Shown in pieces: positions 49,842-60,078 of a stretch of DNA of 64,000 nucleotides. Numbering within the stretch: position 1 is the first letter of the stretch; each line of letters opens with the position of its first letter. A program made the position numbers and the translations under genes. This DNA comes from Buxus sempervirens (taxonomy: Eukaryota > Streptophyta > Magnoliopsida > Buxales > Buxaceae), in the NCBI GenBank assembly GCA_947561395.2, contig OX387190.1:14440858-14504857 (forward strand), in the 5' to 3' direction. The notes beneath the pieces are model-generated. The model worked only from the letters and a program-made list of their open reading frames with translations, did not search any database and was not told where the DNA came from.

Positions 49842-52026
49842 GATCATTCTGATTGGGAAATGAAGAGAGGCCATCCTTGACTCTCCTTTAAACTGTAAAT
49901 CCTTCCAAATACCTTAAATTCTCCCCTAGTTAAACAATTTTGAGCCTTAAAATTATTTCAACCCATTGCGAGTGTTCTACACATCAAACGGGGCATTCCT
50001 GGCAAAGCAAAAAGAAACAGGGCACTCTTGCCCAGAAAAAACCTCAAGAATAAGAGAAAATGCAATAAAAAAAGAAAGAAAAAAGAAAGAAACACAAAAA
50101 AATGGGGAAATGTTTACCCAACAAAAAAAGAGATACAAATAAGCCAGGATGTAAGTCCCACCAACAATAAAAGTAGCACGCTTTGCAAACCCAAATAAAT
50201 AAGCTTTCTTGAGCCGCTTATCCTTTCTTTCATAACCAAGACCGAGCCTACATTTCGTCCTATCTTTAAGGCCTCTCGGATCCCGAAAGGAATGATCAGG
50301 GCAAACAGTTAAGTCAGCATTCGTCAGCAATGACGAAATTCAGAGCTTCCTAGAAAGGCTAGACACAGTGAAAACCCGAAAAAAGGGCGTTGTGTGGTTA
50401 GTCCCAAAAAAAAAAAAAGAGAGAAGAGAAAACTGGTCACATCTGGATTGAGCAGAGCAAGACACAGAAGAGAGCAGTGACAGTAGCAGACAGTAAACTG
50501 AGAAAATTGCACAAATCTGAGAGGTCTAGACCGGCAGGTTGCGCCCGAGTCAAAGACTCCACAGTGGCCTGTGATGACAATGCCACGGAAAATACCAAGC
50601 ACTCCAAGTCCCGTCTGACCTTGGAAAATTTCTTTGATATTGCAAACACAGGCACACACTGACACACCTGTTTTCTCTATAATTGTTCTGCTTAACTGTT
50701 TGAAGCTCCACATTGGGCTACTAACCTGAGTTGATAATCTCTTAACCTTGGCAGAGGCCGCTTCTAGCTGCAATGGGCAAAACGCTCAAAGCAGGAAGAA
50801 AATAAGAATGCTTTGCGTTTATCCCCAGCAAGTCCAAGACTGACCTTTTGTTCCTTTCCCGACTTCACAGGTACAGCAAGAATGGGATAACAAGACGTCT
50901 CCTCCAAAATCCCCAGTGGAGTTCCTTCAGTAAACGGAGGATAATACCCTCCAAAATCCCCAGTGGAAGGCCTTCAGCAAGCAAGGGACGACACCCTTAC
51001 ATCCCCAGTAGAGTCCTCTCAAACAATAAGAGAGTAGTACCTGATGATGTAGACTTCTCAAGCCTCGCCAAGTCTGAAGAGGCCAGCTTTACAAAGAAAA
51101 GCGGAAAGAAGATAAACAAGCTCGCATCAATCCCTGGTGGAGTCTCTCGCACTCAACAAGAGCGCAGACGGGCATGAAGAACTCGCACCCAAGCAGAAGG
51201 AAAAGGCCTTACAAAGAAATAATGACAGCGTGAGGAACCCCATTTATCCCCAGCGGAGCACCATTTCCAAGGGAATTCCCACGCTTGTCAAAAAGGCCCA
51301 ACCAGAGAGAAAGGGCAATGAGGAAGGGATCCTGACTAATCCCCAGTAGGAGACTTCAGCCTCGTAAAGCTAACCAGAAGGTGCGCTGCAGAAGAAAGAA
51401 GCAACAAGGCATGGAGCAGAATGAGCATAAAGGAAGATATCATCGGGCAGGATGGCCCCTTTTGTAATTTTTGATTGAACACTTTTGTAAATAGAGTAGA
51501 GCAAGTGTGTGAGCTCCCTTGAGGCACTGGACAGCGCTGGAAGCACCTCCTCACCAACAGCAGCTTCTCCTCCACTCTTCTTTCCTCCTTTCTCTAGCCA
51601 TCCCGCATCCTAAGCCAACCCTTGGCCGTCAAATCCCAAAAAAAAAAAAACTATTAAAAGCCACAAGTAAAAGACACCAAATGGAGTCAGAAGTCAGAAG
51701 TCACCTAAAAGCTTTAATGGAACAAACAAGAAGAAAAGAACATTGTCAAGTGTCTGGCATCAACGCCGAAACAGGTTGGCGAACTCAAGTCCAATCTAAT
51801 CTCTTTCAAAACTTAAATCAATTGCTGAAGAGTTGCCCTACAAAAACCCGAAAAGCAAAGGATAAGGAAACTCTGAAGCCAGGGAGTGACGCCACATGAT
51901 TTGGCCGCTTCCTTCTCAAAGTAAAAATTTCAAAGGACTAAGCTCGTCAACCATGCCGACAGAAATGCCAGGCGTAAAAACGAGATTCTTTTTCTCTTTG
52001 CCGTTCATCCGCAAGGTGACTCCGGC
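49842..52026 (+). other. 3' untranslated region of element B
   Basis: About 2.2 kb without a supported gene; A-rich tracts near 50040-50110 and 50405, and a PBS-complementary motif series at 50822-51354. Several 60-126 codon frames (for example 51519-51899) show no domain and no homologue in the equivalent region of A. Confidence 0.75.
50822..51354 (+). repeat. Seven PBS-complementary (tRNA 3'-end-like) motifs in the 3' UTR of B
   Basis: The PBS of B reverse-complemented starts TCCCCAGTGGAGT. Motifs: 50822 TCCCCAGCAAGTC, 50910 TCCCCAGTGGAGT (13 of 13), 50957 TCCCCAGTGGAAG, 51002 TCCCCAGTAGAGT, 51131 TCCCTGGTGGAGT, 51247 TCCCCAGCGGAGC, 51340 TCCCCAGTAGGAG. Almost all are preceded by A, giving ATCCCCAG, which also pairs with CTGGGGAT in the leader (12103-12110). 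Confidence 0.85.
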
Positions 52027-52039
52027 AAAGAGGGGCAGC
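52027..52039 (+). promoter_or_regulatory. Polypurine tract of element B
   Basis: AAAGAGGGGCAGC immediately before the 3' LTR, identical to that of A. Confidence 0.85.
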
Positions 52040-55000
52040 TGTAAGCACCTCATTTTTGCGCTCCCAAAAGGCCAGAAATGCAAAACTCGGCTAAAAAGTC
52101 AAACCCTGAGGGGTGAAAAGTTGACCTTTTGATTAGATAAAATTTAGCCACCTTGCTTTATCCCAATGGATAGAGAATCCCGACATGAGTCCAGCGCAAC
52201 TGGGTTTGCAGGAATCGGAGTCCGGATGAGGGTTCTGCGGGCGGTCAAACTTAAGGAAGAGCCGAGAGTTGACTTTTCCTCAAATTCCGTGCCAAATACC
52301 TTCGTCTATACCATGGGATAAAGAATCTCGACACGGTTCCAACGCAACTGAGTTTGCTGGAATCGGGGTCCGGATGAAGGTTCTAAGGGCAATCAAACTT
52401 AAGGGAAGGCCAAAAGTTGACTTTTCCTCGAACCCCGTGCCAAATGCTTAGCCCTATGTCATTAAATAGAAGGCTCCGATACGAGTTCAACGCAATTGAG
52501 TTTGCTCAAATCGGAGTTCAGATGAGTGGGATATGAGCTGTCAAGGTTTCCGAGCAGCAAAGCCGGAAGTTACACACGTGGCGCAGGAACTGCCCACGTG
52601 GTGGCCAACGCAGCAAAATATCTCAGGGACTAAATCTTAAATATCAAAAATTCGTACGGGTCGATCCGTAGATATCCAAAAGTGTCAAATCGGTCAAGTC
52701 GAAGGGCAAATCCGTAATTTTTCGATTTGTATCCGGCATTTAATACCGGATACACTTGCCTCTCTTCATATCCGGGCTCAAAGGCCGGATACAAGAAGAT
52801 TTTCGCGCGAGATTCGCGCCAATCGCCCGACAAATTCGCGGTGGCATTTAATTTTCAAATGATTATGTTTTGTATCCGACATTGAAGACCGGATACAAAG
52901 GAACCTTAGTGTATCCGGTCATGAGGGCCGGATATGAAGGAGCCTTAGTGTATCCGGTCTGAGTGGCCGGATACGTTAAGTTTGTCTATAAATACAAACC
53001 AGCAGCTTATTTCCGGGGGTTGGTGATTTTTTCTGCTCTTGAGCTCTCTTCTCTCACCCATTCTCATTCGAACTCACCCTCCCTCTACTCTCTTTACCCC
53101 CTACCACCTTGCCCTACCACCTAGAACACATTGACCCTTGCTTCCCTCTCCTTCTTTCTCACTTTCTGGAGTAAGCCAAAGGAGTCAAGCTGCTGTTGTG
53201 AAGAAGTGGGTGCTCCAAGGAGGTCTCCAGCTGCTGTACCACCCCCAAGGAGGTGTCTCCATCTTGCACAAACACCCAAGAACCACCAGGTATCACTTCT
53301 TGGCCCTTTTTACTTTACATATATGAAAATGGGGACTTTCCGAGTATGTTCACATGTGTGTTCTTCCTCATAGTGGTATATGCATGTTGATCTCTCCTTT
53401 CCATGCATTTTCTTCCATTTTGGCACCATGGAGACCTCCAAAGGTAGGGGAGTCTCCATGCACGACCCCGTGAGAGGAGGAGGGTTTTATTGCCTTACTC
53501 AAATGCCATGCAAGTCACCATCGTAGGCCATTTATGGGTCACTTTAAAAAGGGGAGCATTTTCCCTCTCTTCATCCAATGTACCCCCAAGTAAACCCCCC
53601 ATTACCCTCCATGCTTCTTGCTTTCTTGCTCTTTTCCTTCATTTTTTATATATATGATTTTCGTGGGTGTCTCTTGCTTGCTATCCCAAGCCGTAAATCT
53701 TTGTAGGCTGCATATGTTAGGTTATAGGACCCCTTTTCTTCTTGTTTTCTTCCATGCACGTAGTCTTTGACCATGTTTCTTTTTTTGTTTTGGCTTGTTG
53801 TTATTGTCAAGCATAGACGCATGAGCTCCCCTCCTCCTTTATTCCCCTTTTTTAGGCTGTACTTCTCGTCCCTTTCAGCATGCTTAGACATTATAGTGAC
53901 TGCTGCTCCTCCTGGGACAGCAGGTTTTGTTTCTCGCCCTGGTTTTATTGATAGTGTATATGTGTATAGCTTAGACTTATTGTCGGAAGCCGTGATCCAT
54001 GCAAGCATGCCCCCACCAAAATCACCGAGTCCCTTTTACTGTTGACTAGTGATTGAGAAGGAAGTGGGGAGGGGCAATAGTCCCATGCCCCCGTTTACTT
54101 TGCTGAAAAAATCCGAAAAGGGAAGCCAAAGGAGGCTTCCCCCAAACCTGAGCCAATGTGGGCCCTCACAGAGGCCCACATGACCTGTATAAGCCCCTAG
54201 GAACCCCCTGGAAACATCCCGAATGTCAAAAAGCCCAAAAAAGTTCATTCCAGGGTGATCCGACAACTCAGGCCGGATCACCTGTGGCCTGGGTGTATCT
54301 GGCCACTCAGGCCGGATCACCCATAGCCCCTGTGTATCCGGCCACTCTGGCCGGATCACTTGCAGACCATGTGTATCCGACCTGAGTTATCGAATACACA
54401 CAGAATTGTGGTTTTTTGTATATTTTGATCCTTGGCCGAATTTCATGATGCTATGAACCAAACCAATTGAACCAATAGGGTTTCCGGGCCACCCGGAAAC
54501 CCAACTTGGGACATGGACTGCCGGTCCGACTCGGAACACTCGTGGGCCTTCCAACGGGGCCCACCAAGCCCAACGAACCCTAAAGCATGCAATTAAACAA
54601 GCTAAGTAAAAATGAACAAATTGAATTGGGCGGGCCAAACCCAATGCGGCCCACCTGAGCCTGGTTATGTGTAATGAGGGTATGAACTGCATGGTTTGGC
54701 CGAGACCAAGGGCTAGGGCCTGTCGGGCCCGCCAAAGCCCGCCAACTGAACCAAGTTAGGGTGCAAACCCTAAACTCCAAAGAATTGGGCTTTCAAGCCC
54801 CAAAACCTGGATCACGGGCCCCAAGCCCAGTGACCAGCCCTTCTCTGGCAAATTAAAAAGATAACATAAAATTACTTGGCCACCATGTGGGCCCACAAAC
54901 CGATCCGGCCCAACTTTGTATGGAAAAATACTTAAACCCCAACTGAAACAACTAAGTAAAATCAACTCATTAACCAAAGCCCACAGGGCCCCTTAGGGCT

Positions 55001-55433
55001 AGACAGAGGCCCACCAAGGGTACACGGGCTCACCCAAGCCCACCAAGGATACCGTGGGCCTTCCAACGGGGCCCACCCAGCCAGACTCAGACCACTTAAG
55101 ATATGCAAAGATAAAATCAACTAAAGGGACCCACACCAACTCAGGTGGTCCCGACAAAGACTTAATCTAAAATCGCATGCTAGATTAGGAATCAGGTGAA
55201 GACCAAAGAGAAAGCTGACTCAAATCAGGGAACCCACGGGACCCGTCATCCGACGGGGTGGACTGGGGTGTCTACGGGCTTCCCCAGACCGCAACCGAGA
55301 ACCAAACTTAGAATCTCAAGCCGCAGACCAAAAGCCCTAAATAGACTAGATTAGGCACCCAGGTGTCCGCCTGCACCCCATCAGGCGGTGGCGACTCCGA
55401 ATTACCCCGTGCCGCGTTTCCCACGCACGCACA
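52040..55433 (+). mobile_element. 3' LTR of element B (3394 bp)
   Basis: Homologous to 8511-11884. First palindrome array 52729-52974, TATA box 52987-52994, second array 54254-54405, PBS-like core 55389-55399. The second array has four palindromes versus three in the 5' LTR, a gain or loss of one 40 bp unit. Confidence 0.9.
54254..54405. repeat. Second palindrome array of B 3' LTR, four units
   Basis: Contains an additional gtgtatctggcc...ggccggatcacc unit between the first and second units of the 5' LTR. The last unit has arms TATCCGA/TCGAATA instead of TATCCGG/CCGGATA. Confidence 0.85.
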
Positions 55434-56019
55434 CTCCCCCTAGCCGTAAAACGTGAAGGCGGGATCTAGGGGAAACGAGACTGAGGATTGATCCTAGTGT
55501 TAGAACCTTGTTGAATAAGCCTTTTGATTCTATGAAAACCGTTTCATATTCAAAGTACCTCAAGATTATCTCGAAGAACCGTTAAACGGGGAGAGAGAAC
55601 TAAGGGAAACGAGAATGGAACGGAATCCTAGGTTGTTCTAGAACCCCATTTGATTGATATGAATGCATGCTATATGTTGTTATATTATTAAAGAATGGAT
55701 TTTTACACACACACACATAGCACTTGTTTTGTCGGATTCGGCTTATATTTCGGATTTATTGCATCCATTGTAATAGATCTGGAATAAATAGCCCCAAACA
55801 ATTCTGGGATATTTCTTATTGGTTTTCAACATGATTTCAAGCAAGTATTGAAGACCTTTAGGTCTAACCTCTCGGTTTTGGGCACTTTTGCTCAATTTTG
55901 GGGTTTTTGGCATATTCTTTCCAATCAGAGAGAATGGTGAGCTAAACTTGTGCCCCATTTTTTCCTAGAGGTTCTTCAATATCTTTTTAAAATGATTTTG
56001 ATTTATCTGGCATGGATTC
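55434..56019 (+). mobile_element. LTR C, right part after element B
   Basis: Continues C with ctagccgtaaaacgtgaaggcggg, aligning with inverted G around 59190-59400, followed by the AT-rich downstream part (tttattgcatccattgtaatagatctggaataaat versus tttattacatttattgtgataaatctgaaataaat in inverted G). It is cut at 56020 by fragment I. Confidence 0.7.
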
Positions 56020-56830
56020 TGTAAAACCTCGAATTTTCCCAAATATTAAAATAAAATAATAATTAATATTTTTGAGGATTATTATGGATGGAAATAATAT
56101 CTTATTGTAGGTGATATTATAATTAGTGGGGATCAGGAGTTTGGCATAGATTAGACCATTTGATCGTGAGTCATCGCGGTAAGATTAAAATTTTAAAATA
56201 GTTGTATTTTGATTAGGCGAGTGCGTTGTGTTTGATGCAAGTGTGTTGCGTGGAATCATATATATAAATAAGTATGGTATTAGCCCTAACAGAGACGCTG
56301 GGAATACTTTGTGTATTCGTTTGGTATTCAACAGCCGCAAGACCAAAGAGCGACTGGGAACGACCGAAAGAAGAAGAGAAGAAGAAGAAGAAGAAGGGAG
56401 AGAGAGAAAGGCTTGAGTTTTCATCTCTTGAGCATTGCTTGGCGTCTGTGTTAGTCGCTATTCAGAGGAGAAAGAGTGAAATGCACGAATAGATGTAGTT
56501 AGCACCGATTTTCATTTCTTTTTGTGTTCTGGAGGTTAATCGATTGTGTTGCATGTTTTAGTGTTGTATATACATGTATTTAGCTTGATATCAATCATAT
56601 AATTATGTTAGAATCATCTTGGACATGAAAAATTAGATTTTTAAACATTGTATGTTCGTTTTTGGGAGACCGTCTACCTCTCTGCGCTCGGCGATCCTCA
56701 GCGCTAGTGTAAAATTTGAGACCACCGAAGATCGCTTGAAGACGTATCGTCGGCGATCAAAAACTAACTACCGCCGACCTTTGACCGCCTAGGCGATCCT
56801 GAGTGATCCTTGGCGCTCTAACAAAAAAAA
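56020..56830 (+). mobile_element. LTR fragment I (TGTAAAACC type), right limit uncertain
   Basis: Begins TGTAAAACCTCG inside LTR C, in the style of solo LTR F (TGTAAGACCC). TATA box at 56263-56270. A GGCGATC-type word array lies at 56667-56815. GATTC precedes it, but I found no matching right copy, so the element is truncated or its end is overlaid by L. Confidence 0.4.
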
Positions 56831-57737
56831 TGCAATTTCGACAGTTTTTCATCCCCTTTTCTTCTCCAACCCTTTTCCAAATAACCTGAGCCTCCTACAC
56901 AGCACCCTTATTTACCTGAAAGACATTTAAGTAAATGTCCTGTGTATTTATTGCTCCATTTACTTAAGTCTTTACATGTAAATAAAGTTTTACGCCCCAT
57001 TTGGAACCAATAAAAATACTTCCAAGGTCCAATTCCCAACCAATAAAAAGTCAACTTTCCAGCTCATGCCTAAATTTCCAGTTTTCCCGGTTTTTATCAA
57101 AAAGCCCATTTTGGGTTTGATACCCAGATGAGTGATTCAGGAGCCCATAAAATTCTAGGAGATGTGTTTACCCTTCAATAGACTACAACCAAAATTTGAG
57201 CCCGAAACTCCTTGTAGGTTTGTCTAGAAAAATTATATACCAAAAAGTCAACGTTTTTAACCAGACTTAGAATATTTTTGGGGTCCGAAACTTTTTATTT
57301 TAGAATCGATTGATTTTTGGTATGGTGACCTTATTAGGGATCCTAAGACTATTCCACTCATCCAAAATGTATTTTGAGAACTTTATGACATTCTTATTGC
57401 CAAATCATTATAAAATAGGATATTTGATTTCCACCATTTGTAACACTTCTCTAAGATTATTCTTAAGGTGTCTCTGAAGGCCAATTACACTAAAAAGATC
57501 ATATTAGATATTTAACCACCTTGTTCTATGATTTAGTACAATTTGGGGTTTAAAGAGGATCAAATTCACTTGAAATGATTACAAGGATTCTATATAGGTA
57601 ATTTTCTTCTCAAACTATAATTGGACTGTGGACTAAAGGCCATGATGGCTATAAGAGATTGTACCATCTGCGGATGAGATATGAGACCACCTACGGGTGA
57701 GATGTGTAACTCCTGCAGGAGAGACCTCTTGTGGGGG
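56830..57737 (-). mobile_element. Antisense LTR fragment L and unassigned flank
   Basis: 56903-57060 matches 2930-3110 of LTR E (gacatttaagtaaatgtc..., ttacttaag.ttacatgtaaataa), in the same antisense orientation. Near 57540-57555 the sequence gtacaatttggggttt looks like a decayed LTR start. 57561-57737 has no assignment; it contains ctgcggatgagatatgagacc / ctacgggtgagatgtg / ctgcaggagagacc, a triple hairpin-like repeat reminiscent of the stem-loop modules of A and B. Confidence 0.35.
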
Positions 57738-60054
57738 TGTGAGACACGGGAAAAAATCACCGGAATGATCATCCCTCCGTCAGCACACGGGGATCGACGT
57801 AAAAATTGGGAGAGTCGCCACCATTCAGAATTTTGGAGGTGTGAATGGACACCAAAAGATTCAATCAATAAGCAAAAAGTGCTAAAAGGCAAATTCTAGA
57901 GTAAAAATAACTCTACTTGAAAATCAAATCCAGAGATGGGTAAGGGGATTAGATTATGAACGGGGGAAGGTGTTAGGTACCCCATTTCACCCACACAAGG
58001 TGGTTGCCAAGTGTTTGTTCATGCAAAAAGTAAGAAAGCTTGCTAAAAATCATTAAAAACCTTGAAAAAGGACCAATGTATGATATCTTCACATGAAGAT
58101 CCAAATGGATTTCAGATCCTCTTTTATGTCAATATCATTTCTGGAATATCAACAATAAATGGAAATCAAAGCAAAAGTTGCACAAAACCAAGTTGAGTTC
58201 AATCCGGAGAATTCGGTAAAAGTAATGCCATTAGTCTTGAAATCATTCAAATCCAATTTTAAATTGAATCAAACCAAATCCATTTGAAAGATTATGGTAA
58301 ATAGGAGACTCATGCAAAATTTCAAGTAAATCCGGTTGAAATCCTACGAGTTATGCTCCTTTAAAATTGCTGCTGGGGAAAATCAAAAGTGACAAGTATG
58401 CAAGTTTGGAAAATCACCTAGAAAAATCCACTCTATAAAAATCCAAGAAATTTGGTGTGATTGAAGTCTGTATGGCCATCTTTCGAACAAAACTAGCCTC
58501 ATACAAAAATTCATTCGGATGTGCCTTCGGTGGTCTCCCGAACAGGCCCCGAAGATCACAAATTTACCCAGAAAAGTACTGATGAGCAGTTCTGAGTAAA
58601 TCTGTTACCAATAATACAAATGGAGTAAAAAATTATTAAACCAACTGCATTTGAAAAAAGACTCATAGAGGAGTGCCCAGAAACAAAAATCACTCGAATC
58701 GGACTTAAAACGAACACATGGCGCTCCGTCGAAGTGACAAGTTCTGTATTTAAACCTGAACTGTCCAATCAACTTCGACAGAGAGGTGTCAAAAATCCGC
58801 TTGATAGAAATTAATGAAATTTGGTAGGAATAACCTAGACAGCCTCACCTTTCCCATGGTTCTAGAATCACTCCAAAATTCATCCAGACGATGAAGTTAT
58901 GAGTGTCCGAAGTCGGGGTACAGTTGCTGTCTGGTTAGGCCTTATTTGGAGAAAACCAACTCAAAACTGTGATAAAGTGTGTGTGATTCGTGAAAGATGA
59001 ATCCAAATCTTTTAAAAACCTTTTAAAGACATTCCAGAATTGATTGAGGCCATTTATTTCAGATTTATCACAATAAATGTAATAAACCCAAAATATGAGC
59101 CTATCCCGCCAAAACGGGTGCAATGTATATGTAAGTGAAAATCATTCAAGAACAATATAACAACATTGCATGCATTCTCATTCATTTAAAATAGGGTTCT
59201 AAAAGCAACCTAGGGTTCCGTTCCATTATCGTTTCCCTTTGTTCTCTCTCCCCGTTAAACACGGTTCTTCAAGATAATCATGGGGTACTTTGAATATGAA
59301 ACGGGCTTCAAAGATTCAAAAGGCTTTATTCTAAATAGGTTCTAGTACTAGGGTCAATCCCCAGTCTAGTTTCTCCTAGATCCCGCCTTCACATTTTACG
59401 GCTAGGGGGAGTCTTGAGATATTTTGAGCCGGGGAAGGATTTTCATACACACAAAAAGGCCTTATTCTACAGAAAGGTAGAAGAAGAGATCTAGATCTAG
59501 AAATGTAAAATAGAAAGTAAAGAAGAGGTTTGAGGCTTACCTGGGGTTCTGGAAGCAATCCGGCGGCGGTTCCCTTCTTCACTCGAAGCTCTTGGATCTC
59601 CAACTTATTGGCCATTTGCTTGAGGAGGAGCCTCCTATTTATAGGAAAAGGTTAAGGTTAGGGTTGGTGAGAATGGTAGACACAACATAATGTCTATAGC
59701 CCACCAACCTTAACCCTAGGGCTGTTTCCTAGATTTCCCCTCATTTAACGAGGGACATGATGGTAAAAAGTGAAATCTCTCGGAAAACCCTAATTTTGAG
59801 CAAAACTTATGTATCCGACATATCAGGCCGGATACACAAGGGTCTTAAGGTATCCGGTATATAATACCGGATACACTAAAGCTTTCTTGTATCCGGTATT
59901 GTCCATCGGATACAAAGAGAGGTACTTGTATGCGGCCTGAGTTGCCGGATACAAGTAAAAAACACTTTTTCTCAAATTTTGTGCTGGCTTTCAAGGAGAT
60001 AATGATTTTTGATGATTATTGATCATTTTTGCTGTGCAATTTGGGGTGTATACA
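57738..60054 (-). mobile_element. LTR G: antisense C-family LTR, probably a 3' LTR
   Basis: The plus strand starts TGTGAGACACGG and ends GGGGTGTATACA. Inverted it aligns with C: same start, TATCCGG palindromes (59811-59957), TATA box (59636-59643 minus) and leader. The PBS-like core is at 57812-57820. A polypurine tract (inverted) directly abuts its right edge, so G looks like the 3' LTR of a minus-strand element whose interior lies to the right. No target duplication can be matched. Confidence 0.65.
59811..59957. repeat. TATCCGG/CCGGATA palindromes of LTR G
   Basis: Four palindromes: TATCCGAcatatcaggCCGGATA, then TATCCGG/CCGGATA around tatataata, TATCCGG/TCGGATA, and a TATGCGG/CCGGATA variant. 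Located upstream (minus sense) of the G TATA box. Confidence 0.8.
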
Positions 60055-60068
60055 ACTGCCTCTCTTTG
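60055..60068 (-). promoter_or_regulatory. Polypurine tract flanking LTR G
   Basis: actgcctctctttg; inverted CAAAGAGAGGCAGT, one step from AAAGAGGGGCAGC of A and B. Confidence 0.6.
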
Positions 60069-60078
60069 AGGGAGCTGC

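Larger units (their letters stand above)
8511..55433 (+). mobile_element. Element B: degraded Ogre-like Tat retrotransposon with four nested insertions
   Basis: 5' LTR 8511-11884, PBS 11888, ORF1 remnant 13427-14857, gag-pro-pol remnants between 17338 and 49841, polypurine tract 52027-52039, 3' LTR 52040-55433. Flanks are CTCCT (8506-8510) and CTCCC (55434-55438). The uninterrupted homologous site in G reads gactccccctag, so CTCCC is the original duplication and the left copy has one C-to-T change. Subtracting element A, J, two solo LTRs and their duplications leaves about 22.7 kb, a size usual for Ogre elements. LTRs differ by scattered substitutions and small indels, so B is clearly older than A. 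Confidence 0.9.

Noticed and set aside
51519..51899. 126-codon frame in the 3' UTR of B
   Set aside because: No counterpart in A, no recognisable motif, crosses A-rich repeats.
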